Source: Opitutia bacterium UBA5964 (GTDB lineage: Bacteria; Verrucomicrobiota; Verrucomicrobiia; Opitutales; Coraliomargaritaceae). Taken from it: DNA of 8,746 nt. Location: assembly GCA_002430605.1 (NCBI GenBank), contig DJBY01000002.1, positions 1,165-9,910 of the forward strand. The letters run 5' to 3'. This document shows positions 1 through 7,084 of the stretch, piece by piece (position 1 is the first letter of the stretch; each line of letters starts with the position of its first letter). The notes under the pieces are model-generated. The model did not search any database and was not told where the DNA came from. It saw only the letters and a list, made by a program, of their open reading frames with translations. The position numbers and the translations under genes were made by a program.

Positions 1-601
1 CTATTACCCACAAGCTGAACCGCTCGCAAAAAGAATCCGTTCCGCCTCAGTCCGCAAGGCCTTTACTCACACTGACCGCAGTCGTTTTGTCCTACCCCAC
101 CTCAAAACGAGCGCGTGGTCGGACCACCCACTCCCGATCGGCGGCAGTGCCACCATTTCGCAGCCTTCCCTCGTGGCTAAAATGACAGAATGGCTCGAGC
201 TCACTCCCGATTGCCGCGTACTTGAAATCGGCACTGGCTCTGGCTATCAAACAGCTCTCCTCGCCCAACTGGCTGCCGCCGTCTATACCATCGAAATCAG
301 CAAACAACTTTCCCAGCGCGCCGAATCCCGACTGCAAGCGCTCGGCTATAATGGCATCCACTTTCGCATCAGCGACGGGACACGCGGCTGGCCAGATGCC
401 GCGCCGTTCGACCGTATCATCGCGACCGTGGCGTTTCCCTATCGCCCGATCCGACTCCTCAACCAACTCTCCGAAGGTGGCATCTGTCTCGCACCTGTGG
501 GTATGCCCAGTGAGACGCAGCAACTCATTCAATACCAAAGGCACGGCGCCAGCATCACCGAGCGCACCCGATGCCCGGTGCGCTTCATCGGCCTACAATA
601 G
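1..601 (+). CDS. pcm: Protein-L-isoaspartate O-methyltransferase, 5' end cut by window edge
   Basis: This enzyme uses S-adenosylmethionine to methylate abnormal L-isoaspartyl residues in aged proteins, which starts their repair in the cytoplasm. The reading frame is open from base 2, well upstream of the first internal GTG at 173, so the gene starts before the window. Of the visible residues, 40-55 contain the family signature WSDHPLPIGG...TISQP, which holds the active-site region. Residues 73-82 (VLEIGTGSGY) are the SAM-binding motif I. Residues near APFDRIIAT and LAPVG match later motifs of the fold. By comparison with the roughly 208-residue E. coli protein, only about 10-20 N-terminal residues are missing. 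The C-terminus (VRFIGLQ) matches the usual VRFVPL end. The gene stops with TAG at 599-601, and the same frame then stays open for 29 more codons. The family call is firm; the true start is unseen. Confidence 0.93.
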   Translation, partial: YYPQAEPLAKRIRSASVRKAFTHTDRSRFVLPHLKTSAWSDHPLPIGGSATISQPSLVAKMTEWLELTPDCRVLEIGTGSGYQTALLAQLAAAVYTIEISKQLSQRAESRLQALGYNGIHFRISDGTRGWPDAAPFDRIIATVAFPYRPIRLLNQLSEGGICLAPVGMPSETQQLIQYQRHGASITERTRCPVRFIGLQ

Positions 602-878
602 CCCACTTACCACTCCCCTCGCCCTCAAGTCGCAGCCCTCCCACAGTGGCTCGTCGAAAAAGATCACACCCGCGGAGAACTCCCCTTATAGTATGAAGAA
701 CGACGAAGCGATCGGCCTGACAATTTGCTTTCGAAAGAGGGGAAGGTTCGAAGAAGAGTGACACTCAGAATCAGATCAGTCGCTGGCTTCAACCACTCGA
801 AGCTCTAGATGCTGTTTTATGTAGCTAAGCAGAATGTAACATCCTACCATGCGACAGTATATTAGACCACCAATCCCC
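602..878. other. Intergenic stretch after pcm, no convincing gene
   Basis: These 277 bases separate pcm from the zinc-ribbon gene. The first 90 bases stay in frame with pcm past its TAG and read as 29 sense codons, including ALPQWLVEKDHTRGELPL, before a second TAG at 689-691. The rest holds a purine-rich patch (about 733-758) and an AT-richer part, with no clear terminator hairpin or promoter. Another frame is open across this region (222-761), but it starts inside pcm and is best read as a by-product of pcm codon bias. Confidence 0.5.
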
Positions 879-1220
879 ATGAAAAACTGCCCCTACTGCG
901 CTGAAGAGATCCAAGACGCCGCCATCAAATGTAAGCATTGCGGCGAATTCCTCGATGATGCCACGCGCCATCCCGCGTTTCCACCCGACGCGCCCGCCAA
1001 AGGTAAATGGTATTTCAACACGTCCAGTGTCGTCATCGCATTGCTCTGTGTTGGCCCGCTCGCACTACCACTCATCTGGTGGAATCCACGCTGGGACGCC
1101 AAGCGAAAAGCGATCGTGACCGTCATCGTGCTCGTCCTCTCATCGCTACTCACGATCGCCAGCATCGAAGCACTGCGCACAATCGAAGAAATATATACTG
1201 AGCTGATGCGCAGCATGTAG
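879..1220 (+). CDS. Small zinc-ribbon protein with two membrane helices
   Basis: This 113-residue protein begins directly with a zinc ribbon: CPYC at residues 4-7 and CKHCGE at 18-23 give four cysteines with CXXC spacing, followed by FL. The ribbon is of the type often annotated as UPF0547 or zinc_ribbon_2. After a proline-rich linker (about 31-42) come two hydrophobic segments, about 47-68 (ending LPLIWWNP) and 78-97. A short acidic and amphipathic tail (EALRTIEEIYTEL) completes it. The start at 879 is chosen because relatives usually begin with MKxCPYC. An in-frame ATG at 849 would add ten residues with no family support, and neither start has a Shine-Dalgarno sequence. Proteins with this layout are common in Verrucomicrobia but their role is unknown; metal binding and membrane anchoring are inferred. 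It stands alone, with no operon partner on the same strand. Confidence 0.75.
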   Translation: MKNCPYCAEEIQDAAIKCKHCGEFLDDATRHPAFPPDAPAKGKWYFNTSSVVIALLCVGPLALPLIWWNPRWDAKRKAIVTVIVLVLSSLLTIASIEALRTIEEIYTELMRSM

Positions 1221-1437
1221 CGACGACGCGGATCCCACATCGCATCGATCGTAAGATCGTGGAGCAGCAGACAGGCGCCGAACTAGCACGGCTCCGACAA
1301 CAATCCGCTCAATAATCACCACCCCTCGCCTTTTTAAGTCGAGGGAGAAGCCTTTCTGGCAGTCTAGCCAGTCGATGATCTTTGATCCGAACGGCAAGAC
1401 CCCGCTTAGCGCGCCGGTCTTCAAGCAAATCAGTCGA
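1221..1437. other. Intergenic region between two converging small genes
   Basis: This stretch lies between the 3' ends of the zinc-ribbon gene (rightward) and the 90-residue membrane protein gene (leftward). It contains several weak hairpins: CCCTCG/CGAGGG at 1323-1328 and 1340-1345, CTGGC/GCCAG at 1356-1360 and 1367-1371, and AAGACC/GGTCTT at 1396-1401 and 1416-1421. None is followed by a run of T on either strand, so none is a textbook intrinsic terminator, though their place between converging genes would suit that role. Confidence 0.4.
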
Positions 1438-1710
1438 TCAAAAAGAACCACCCCACATCACCAGCATCGCCTCGGGCCCAGCAAAAATGGCACTGGCTAG
1501 AATGCAGAGGATGCCGATCATTTGAATAAGAAATGGATGTTTTGCCACACCCCAATACCTGGTCAAAAAGACCAATTGAACTGGCCATAACAACAAACAC
1601 GCAAGCCCCCACCAAACATTTGCGCGAAAGCTCTCAATCAAAAAAAAGATCGACCCAACGAGCGCGATTACCGCACCATTTATCACCAAAACCATAGACA
1701 CTATTTCCAT
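1438..1710 (-). CDS. Small hypothetical membrane protein, three predicted helices
   Basis: This 90-residue protein is not a family I can name. It is strongly hydrophobic, with three likely membrane helices at about residues 4-26 (GAVIALVGSIFFLIESF), 33-50 (WGLACLLLWPVQLVFL) and 59-80 (QMIGILCILASAIFAG). The RYW...KHP loop between helices 2 and 3 supplies the positive charge. The layout and tryptophan-rich loops look like a genuine protein and not a chance frame. The ATG at 1708-1710 is preceded by an AT-rich leader with a weak AGAAG about ten bases upstream; a second ATG five codons in (1693-1695) is possible. It is transcribed alone, leftward, away from the large gap before the nucleotidyltransferase gene. 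A cytoplasmic-membrane location is inferred. No function can be assigned. Confidence 0.72.
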   Translation of the reverse strand: MEIVSMVLVINGAVIALVGSIFFLIESFRANVWWGLACLLLWPVQLVFLTRYWGVAKHPFLIQMIGILCILASAIFAGPEAMLVMWGGSF

Positions 1711-2234
1711 ATAAATTATTTCTTCTAATTTTTATCTCACTTTGAATCATCCGCCAGTGCGGCGATTATCACAGCTAAAAAAGCTCAGCCGCTTGCGATC
1801 GGCAGATCACTGGTACTCCGGATATATAGAAAGCAAACTTAATTAGGTGATCCATCTAACTATTTAAAAAGTAGCACTATAGCACTCTTCGTAACGTGCA
1901 TATCATACAACTCGAATATTCCCGCAAACGAAGACGGCCTAGCAATAATTACTCTCCGACTGAAATTAGAAAACCCATTCTTCCGTAAGTCATTCTGCGG
2001 CAGCCAAATCAGAGGCGGGTCTAAATCGCCCACGAAGTTCTGCCGACTCGAACTCACTGAATAAAAGTGGCTGCGACGATTTTCGACATAGCGCGAATTT
2101 GGAAACCGTTCTCGACTGATGCGACGTAGATAATGTGCATGAGGCTAGGGTTACGCTTAAGCCTCGATGACTTGATGGTTCTCAAAGGTAAATCGCATTT
2201 GCGCTTTGCTCAGTAGCGCTTAAACACAGCTACC
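1711..2234. other. Long intergenic region, no convincing gene
   Basis: These 524 bases are more AT-rich than the flanking genes and hold the divergent 5' ends of the 90-residue membrane protein gene (leftward) and the nucleotidyltransferase gene (rightward), so promoters for both must lie here. I cannot pick a convincing -35/-10 pair; a GATAAT at 2129-2134 lacks a matching -35. Small hairpins occur, for example GCGCT/AGCGC flanking a nine-base loop near 2200-2218. A leftward frame starting with GTG (1860-2057, 65 codons) resembles no known family. A leftward 28-codon frame starts with ATG at 2140 and ends at 2054. Neither is called as a gene. Confidence 0.5.
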
Positions 2235-3137
2235 ATGCAACCGACACTATTGATACTCGCAGCCGGAATGGGCAGCCGCTACGGCGGCCTCAAACAACTC
2301 GACCCGATGGGACCCAACGGTGAAACGGTGCTCGACTACTCTGTGTTTGATGCGATCCGCGCAGGCTTTGGCAAGGTAGTGTTCGTGATCCGCCGCGATT
2401 TCGCCGAGGCGTTCAAATCGGCCGTAGGCGATAAATTCGAGAGTCGCATCGAAGTGGCCTATGCGTTTCAAGACCTGGCCGATCTACCCGAGGGGTTCTG
2501 CATTCCTGAAGGCCGCGAAAAGCCTTGGGGCACAGCCCATGCCGTGCGCGCCGCGCGCAATGAGATCGACGCGCCCTTTGCCGTGATCAATGCCGACGAC
2601 TTTTACGGACAAGATGCCTACAAGCAGCTGGCACAGTATTTTGCCCAAAGTGCCAACGAGCCGGAACTCCGCACCTGTATGGTCGGCTACCCGCTAAAAA
2701 ACACGCTCTCCGAGCACGGCAGCGTGAATCGCGGCATCTGCCGCGTCGAACGCGGCGCACTGCAAAAAGTGGAAGAGCACTGCACCATCGCCCGCAGTGC
2801 GGACGGCATCGTGCGTGGCGACAATCTAGCAGGCGAGTCGGTCGAAATCGCACCCGAAGCCATCGTCTCAATGAATTTCTGGGGCTTTACGCCGGCGCTG
2901 TTCCCCAGCCTAGAGGCTTTATTTATCGAGTTCCTCGAAGCGTACGGTCAGGAAATGAAGTCGGAGTGCTACATCCCGACTGTAATTGATACCTTAATTC
3001 AATCCGAGCAAACTGAATGTGCCGTGATCGAAACGGACGGCGCGTGGTTCGGCGTGACTTACCCAGACGACAAGCCCTTTGTGCAGGCCAGTATCGCTGC
3101 GCTGATCGCGAGCGGAGAGTATCCACAGCAAGTGTAG
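2235..3137 (+). CDS. Sugar-phosphate-type nucleotidyltransferase (NTP transferase family)
   Basis: This 300-residue protein belongs to the nucleotidyltransferase family that joins a sugar phosphate to an NTP to make a nucleotide sugar. The N-terminal signature LAAGMGSRYGGLKQ (residues 8-21) is the nucleotide-binding loop of the Rossmann-like fold. KPWGTAHAV (96-104) and NADDFYG (119-125) are the conserved base-binding and metal-binding stretches, and WFGVTYPDDK (271-280) near the end is typical of this subgroup. Length is normal and no domain is missing. The ATG at 2235 places the signature at the usual distance from the N-terminus, though no Shine-Dalgarno sequence precedes it. Relatives are often found beside sugar kinases of the aminoglycoside-phosphotransferase fold, but no kinase or glycosyltransferase is nearby here, so the sugar cannot be deduced. 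It converges on the DUF4126 gene 82 bases downstream. Confidence 0.85.
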   Translation: MQPTLLILAAGMGSRYGGLKQLDPMGPNGETVLDYSVFDAIRAGFGKVVFVIRRDFAEAFKSAVGDKFESRIEVAYAFQDLADLPEGFCIPEGREKPWGTAHAVRAARNEIDAPFAVINADDFYGQDAYKQLAQYFAQSANEPELRTCMVGYPLKNTLSEHGSVNRGICRVERGALQKVEEHCTIARSADGIVRGDNLAGESVEIAPEAIVSMNFWGFTPALFPSLEALFIEFLEAYGQEMKSECYIPTVIDTLIQSEQTECAVIETDGAWFGVTYPDDKPFVQASIAALIASGEYPQQV

Positions 3138-3156
3138 CGACTCAGCCAATGCTCCC

Positions 3157-3170
3157 CGATCTCACGATCG
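3157..3170. terminator. Weak hairpin between converging genes
   Basis: A CGATC/GATCG stem with a four-base loop sits 19 bases after the nucleotidyltransferase stop and 52 bases past the DUF4126 stop. No T run follows on either strand, so a terminator role rests mainly on its position between two converging genes. Confidence 0.25.
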
Positions 3171-3219
3171 AGGCGACACTCTACAGATGTGGCCTCCATC
3201 GTCAGACGGGGGGTTCGAC

Positions 3220-3840
3220 CTAGCCTGCCGCGCCATCAATTTTCGGAACCTGCGAGCGGTTCTTGAAAAAGCGGACGATCGTGCGGATCACGAAATACAT
3301 TAAGACCAGCACCAAGACACCTGCCAGGATTGGCACTAGAAGCGCCAGTCCTGCAGTCAGAATCGAGCCGCCTAGCTCGGCGGTCGATATCACCGGATTA
3401 CCGATACCACCAGTCGTCGCAGTCGATGTGCCGCGTGTAATCACTGTCGCCCCCTGAATCAGGCCAGCCGTGCCACCACCCGCGATGGTGGCTGCGATCC
3501 ATTTGAATGAGCCATCGCCCATAATGTCCGGCATCATGGTTCCAGTAATAAACGTACCAGCAACCACTGCAGCAGGTGTCGCCACCGTATCGAGTGCATT
3601 GTCTAACCACGGAATATAGTAGCTGCCGATCTCCAGCGCCGTGGCGATACCGAGGGCTAGCGTGACCCATGGATTGCCGAGCCACTCCTGATCACCAAGC
3701 ATCGCTTGCACATCTACCTCGCCAAATATTTCCAGATTTCCACTGGCCGCGAGGCTAGTGATAAAAAGAGGAACGAATACACGAAAGCCACAGGCCGCAG
3801 CCAGGCCGACGCCCGCAAAAAGTGCCATTATCTCATTCAT
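3220..3840 (-). CDS. DUF4126 family integral membrane protein
   Basis: This 206-residue protein opens with MNEIMALFAGVGLAAACGFR followed by VFVPLF, the hallmark start of DUF4126 proteins. It is mostly hydrophobic. Likely membrane segments lie at about residues 5-32, 58-76, 85-104, 114-135 and 157-190, and a basic tail (RTIVRFFKNRS) ends the protein. GNPWVTLALGIATALEIGSY and IPWLDNALDT (57-85) are the other stretches I recognise as conserved in this family. The frame is open upstream to 4020, but the ATG at 3838-3840 is chosen because the family begins there. The extra 60 codons read as unrelated sequence through a hairpin-rich leader. No Shine-Dalgarno sequence precedes either start. The family is common in bacteria and has no established function. 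The neighbours on both sides run on the opposite strand or end before it, so it is probably transcribed alone. Confidence 0.85.
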   Translation of the reverse strand: MNEIMALFAGVGLAAACGFRVFVPLFITSLAASGNLEIFGEVDVQAMLGDQEWLGNPWVTLALGIATALEIGSYYIPWLDNALDTVATPAAVVAGTFITGTMMPDIMGDGSFKWIAATIAGGGTAGLIQGATVITRGTSTATTGGIGNPVISTAELGGSILTAGLALLVPILAGVLVLVLMYFVIRTIVRFFKNRSQVPKIDGAAG

Positions 3841-3955
3841 AATGTCGAATAGAATAACGGGTTGAGTGCCGCCGGGAAAGCTTCGATTTCGGCAGGCTGG
3901 GAGTAGCCAAAAATCTATTTTACCCGCTAAGTTACCCAAGGAAACGCTAAGCATG

Positions 3956-4018
3956 GTATATAACGAGTATTTAGTATATACGCGCCTGATTTCAGGAGGG
4001 CAACGCTCCGTCGTTGCC
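3956..4018. repeat. Cluster of three short inverted repeats
   Basis: Three perfect inverted repeats lie within 63 bases in the leader of the DUF4126 gene. GTATATA/TATATAC (3956-3962 and 3975-3981) has a 12-base spacer. CCTGA/TCAGG (3985-3989 and 3992-3996) has a 2-base spacer. GGCAACG/CGTTGCC (3999-4005 and 4012-4018) has a 6-base loop. The last is GC-rich and REP-like. What is seen is the symmetry; whether any copy is a dispersed repeat or a protein-binding site is not decidable from this window. Confidence 0.55.
3975..4003 (-). promoter_or_regulatory. Candidate sigma70-type promoter for the DUF4126 gene
   Basis: On the minus strand, TTGCCC (4003-3998) and TATATA (3980-3975) are separated by exactly 17 bases, a fair match to a housekeeping -35/-10 pair. 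It would give a leader of roughly 125-130 bases before the ATG at 3840. Both boxes fall inside arms of the inverted repeats in this stretch, so the match may partly reflect the repeat structure. This is an inference from sequence only. Confidence 0.35.
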
Positions 4019-4091
4019 ACCTACATCCTGAGCAAATTCTGATACTTGCGCATGGAAATGACAGCGCATTTCCCTCCAACTAAATAGGCAC

Positions 4092-4127
4092 AAAAAATCC
4101 CGAGGCACCGCAGCGCCTCGGGATTTT
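4092..4127 (-). terminator. Intrinsic terminator of gcvP
   Basis: A perfect 13-bp inverted repeat (4094-4106 and 4115-4127, core ATCCCGAGGC/GCCTCGGGAT) with an eight-base loop begins nine bases past the gcvP stop. Read on the minus strand, the stem is GC-rich and ends in six T, the classic Rho-independent layout. On the plus strand the stem ends in four T, and no gene reads into it from that side. Confidence 0.92.
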
Positions 4128-4135
4128 GAATAAAA

Positions 4136-7084
4136 CTACAACTCTGCGACTATCTTGGCGTAAATCTCCGGTACCGTGAGCTTTGCCAACTCCTTGGTCG
4201 AAACACGGGCGGGGTTGATTACTGGTAAGGTATCGAGGGACTCGGAAAGACAGACATCGCGATTCGCCTCAACCTCTTCAACGCGGTCGATCGGCGTAAA
4301 GTGCGGCGCGGAGTTGAGCACATCGGGATGCTCCTTCGCCAATTTAATGATCGCCTGCACCGCTTCGACAAAGCGATCGAGTTCGGCCTTGGTATAACTC
4401 TCGGTCGGCTCAATCATCAGGCCCAATGGCTCCGGCCATGCAACTGTCGGGGCATGGAAGCCAAAATCCAAGAACAGCTTGCCAATCCGCGGCGCGGCAT
4501 CGGTCTTACGCAGACCAACCGAGTCGAGCAGGCCGAAATCTGCCTCCTTCAAGGTAAGGATGAACTCGTGCATGCGCGGTTCACTATCTGCCCCCGCTGG
4601 CAACAAGGCGTAATCCTCGGTGAGTTGTGATTGAAGATACCGCGCGCTCAAGACCGCCACCGCCGACATGCGACGCACACCTTCGCGTCCGAGGCGCAGC
4701 AAATACGTGTAGCAACGAATCTTATGGGCGAAATTGCCCCAGTGGCGGTGGAACGAGCCAATCGACTTCGGCGCACGCACGGGTTGATAGAGCGAACCAT
4801 CAAACTCGATTTGATAGCCCGGTAGATACGGCGTGAGACGCTCACTCACCGCAACAATCGCGTCACCCGGGCCACCGCCGCCATGCGGAATCGTCCAAGT
4901 CTTGTGCAGATTGTTATGCACCGCATCGACTCCCAACGCGCCGAGGTCGACCCAACCAGCGATTGCATTCATGTTCGCACCGTCCATATAGACGAGGCCG
5001 CCGATGGCGTGAATTTTCTCCGCGATTTGCTTAAAGGAGGTCTCAAAAATACCACTAGTATTCGGATTGGTGATCATCACACCCGCAATACGGTTGCCAT
5101 ACTCTTCGATGCAGCGATCCAGATGCTGGTTGAGCACCCGGCCCTCAATATCGGCGTCGAGATAAACGATCTTACCCTTCTTGCCCGCGAAGCCAGCCAT
5201 GGTGGCGGTGGCAAAGTTGGTGCCATGCGCAGAGCTCGGGATCAAAATCACATCACGCACTTCATCGCGGTCACGGTGGTAGGCTTGAAAGAGTTTCAGG
5301 CCGACCAACTCACCTTGTGCACCGGCAAGTGGCTGAGTCGTCACCGCAGCTAGGCCGGTGATCTTTTTAAACCACTCCTGAATCTCATGCAGTACGTAGA
5401 GACAGCCCTGCGCATCTTCCACTGGAGCTTGCGGGTGAACATCGGTGAAGCCGGGCAATCCTGCCGCCCAGTCGTTGACCTTCGGATTATACTTCATCGT
5501 GCACGAGCCGAGCGGATAGCAGCCGTCGTCTGGGCTAACATTGAGATCACCCAAGCGCTTGTAGTAAGCGATCACCTCATCGGCAGTATACGTCGGCAAA
5601 CCTGGGTCTTGTTGGCGCATATCTTGATCAGCAACCGCCGCTAAAGCAGCAGGCTCAGCGCTGCAGGCAGCACCAAAAATATCGGCAAACACAGCGACCA
5701 GCTCGGAAATCGCTTGTTCACGATTGGAGAACGACAGCTTCAGCAGTTGGCGACCGCCAGCCACGCGACTGGAAACGTCTGCCCCGGCAAGGATACCGCT
5801 CTCGCGCGCCTTTGCCAGCACATCAGCGACAGGCGTAGACAGTTCAAAGGTGACCTCATGAAAAGATGCAGACTCCGGGAACGCGAGCGACACGCCTTCG
5901 AATACCGTTAAGCACTCAACTGCCTCAGCCAAACGCGCACGTAGCCCAGCTAGAATTGCTTGCAGGCCGGAATCGCCACGCTCGAGAAGCGAAGCGCCGA
6001 CCAATGTCGCCACGAACGCTTGATTGGAGCAAATATTGGACGTGGCCTTATCCTTACGGATATGTTGCTCACGGGTGGAGAGCACGCCCACACGGCAGTC
6101 ACGACCCGAGCTATCCTTGGCTTTGCCAATGAAACGACCCGGCGCAGCCCGCACGCCGGCACGATCTTTAGCCGAAAAACGCACACCAAACAAACCGAGG
6201 CCCGGGCCACCGAAATTCGGCGCCAATGCCAAGTGATGCGCCTCACCGACAATAATATCGACGCCATTCGCACCAAACTCAGAGGGCGCCTTGAGCCCGC
6301 CAGGGCCAAGCAGCATTGGATCAATCACCGCGATACTCTTCACCTTCAGCTCAACCGCCAAGTCAGTCAGGGTATCCACGGCCTCGATCAGGCCAAAAGT
6401 ATTGACGTGTGGAAACACAATCGCCGCAAGACGAGTGCCCGCAACTGCAGTCGCCGCCTGCAGTGCGACTTGGTCGATCAGACCCGTCGCAGCATCGACT
6501 GGCACGCGGATCAACTCAACTTCAGTGCCCTCTGCCAAGGTCTCGAGCACTTCAAGATCTCCGGGATACAAGGTATCAGGAATGATCGCCACCGATTTGC
6601 CGCGGCCCATGCGAATCGCCGCACAGATGCCCTCGAAAATTGAAGTGGATCGATCGTAGAGCGATGCATTGACCGCTTCGAAGCCCGTCAAACGAGCCAT
6701 TGAGCACTGATAGATCCAGTGCGCGAGCAGCGTGCCTTGGCTGAGCTCAGGCTGATACGGCGTGTAGGCAGTGGTCAGATTACGAATAGCACAGATCGGC
6801 CCCACTACAGGCGACGGCACAAAGTCCGACACACCATCGCCGAGGAAACTGGTACCGATGCGGTTCATCTTCGAGATCTCTTCGAGACGGGTATACAGGT
6901 CGTCGTAGCCGAGTTCCTCGGGCAACGCGACGCCATCTTCGAATTTAACGTCTGCCGGAATGTGGCTAAAGAGCTCATCAAGCGACGCCTTGCCGACAGT
7001 TTTCAGCATCGCATCGATATCGGCATCGCTCGCTGGAATGTAGTGACGCGCGTGTTCGCGCTGATCGACGGAAGTATTTTGCAT
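4136..7084 (-). CDS. gcvP: Glycine dehydrogenase (decarboxylating), P protein, GcvPA-GcvPB fusion type
   Basis: This 982-residue protein is the P protein of the glycine cleavage system. It is a pyridoxal-phosphate enzyme that decarboxylates glycine and loads the aminomethyl group onto lipoylated H protein. Residues 1 to about 474 match the GcvPA half, opening with HYIPASDADIDAML and LDELFSHIP. After a linker of about 20 residues rich in alanine, residues 496-982 match GcvPB: LGSCTMKYNPK (525-535), SSAHGTN (617-623), MDGANMNA (700-707) and the cofactor-binding lysine K728 in NNLHKTWTIPHGGGGPG. Wording throughout is closer to the two-subunit type than to E. coli GcvP, so this looks like a natural fusion. 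About 37 residues follow the usual GcvPB end. The ATG at 7082-7084 is chosen by family alignment; the open frame upstream to 7282 encodes unrelated sequence overlapping gcvT. It is divergent from gcvT and ends at a strong terminator. Confidence 0.96.
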   Translation of the reverse strand: MQNTSVDQREHARHYIPASDADIDAMLKTVGKASLDELFSHIPADVKFEDGVALPEELGYDDLYTRLEEISKMNRIGTSFLGDGVSDFVPSPVVGPICAIRNLTTAYTPYQPELSQGTLLAHWIYQCSMARLTGFEAVNASLYDRSTSIFEGICAAIRMGRGKSVAIIPDTLYPGDLEVLETLAEGTEVELIRVPVDAATGLIDQVALQAATAVAGTRLAAIVFPHVNTFGLIEAVDTLTDLAVELKVKSIAVIDPMLLGPGGLKAPSEFGANGVDIIVGEAHHLALAPNFGGPGLGLFGVRFSAKDRAGVRAAPGRFIGKAKDSSGRDCRVGVLSTREQHIRKDKATSNICSNQAFVATLVGASLLERGDSGLQAILAGLRARLAEAVECLTVFEGVSLAFPESASFHEVTFELSTPVADVLAKARESGILAGADVSSRVAGGRQLLKLSFSNREQAISELVAVFADIFGAACSAEPAALAAVADQDMRQQDPGLPTYTADEVIAYYKRLGDLNVSPDDGCYPLGSCTMKYNPKVNDWAAGLPGFTDVHPQAPVEDAQGCLYVLHEIQEWFKKITGLAAVTTQPLAGAQGELVGLKLFQAYHRDRDEVRDVILIPSSAHGTNFATATMAGFAGKKGKIVYLDADIEGRVLNQHLDRCIEEYGNRIAGVMITNPNTSGIFETSFKQIAEKIHAIGGLVYMDGANMNAIAGWVDLGALGVDAVHNNLHKTWTIPHGGGGPGDAIVAVSERLTPYLPGYQIEFDGSLYQPVRAPKSIGSFHRHWGNFAHKIRCYTYLLRLGREGVRRMSAVAVLSARYLQSQLTEDYALLPAGADSEPRMHEFILTLKEADFGLLDSVGLRKTDAAPRIGKLFLDFGFHAPTVAWPEPLGLMIEPTESYTKAELDRFVEAVQAIIKLAKEHPDVLNSAPHFTPIDRVEEVEANRDVCLSESLDTLPVINPARVSTKELAKLTVPEIYAKIVAEL

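Noticed and set aside
222..761. 179-codon plus-strand frame overlapping pcm
   Set aside because: It starts inside pcm in another frame, is low-complexity (serine/proline/alanine-rich), and pcm is clearly the real gene.
1323..1345. Hairpin CCCTCG/CGAGGG as a terminator for the zinc-ribbon gene
   Set aside because: The stem is only six bases, the loop is eleven, and no T run follows on either strand.
1146..1451. 101-codon minus-strand frame between the two small genes
   Set aside because: It overlaps both the zinc-ribbon gene and the 3' end of the 90-residue membrane protein gene, with no domain or ordered hydrophobic pattern.
3841..4020. 60 extra codons in frame before the DUF4126 protein
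   Set aside because: The family begins at MNEIMALFAGVGLAAACGFR. The upstream part passes through three inverted repeats and a candidate promoter and reads like untranslated leader.
5960..6643. Long plus-strand frame (227 codons) antisense to gcvP
   Set aside because: Its translation is arginine-, threonine- and histidine-rich with no domain. It lies wholly inside a certain gene and follows from that gene's codon bias; several similar frames occur along gcvP.
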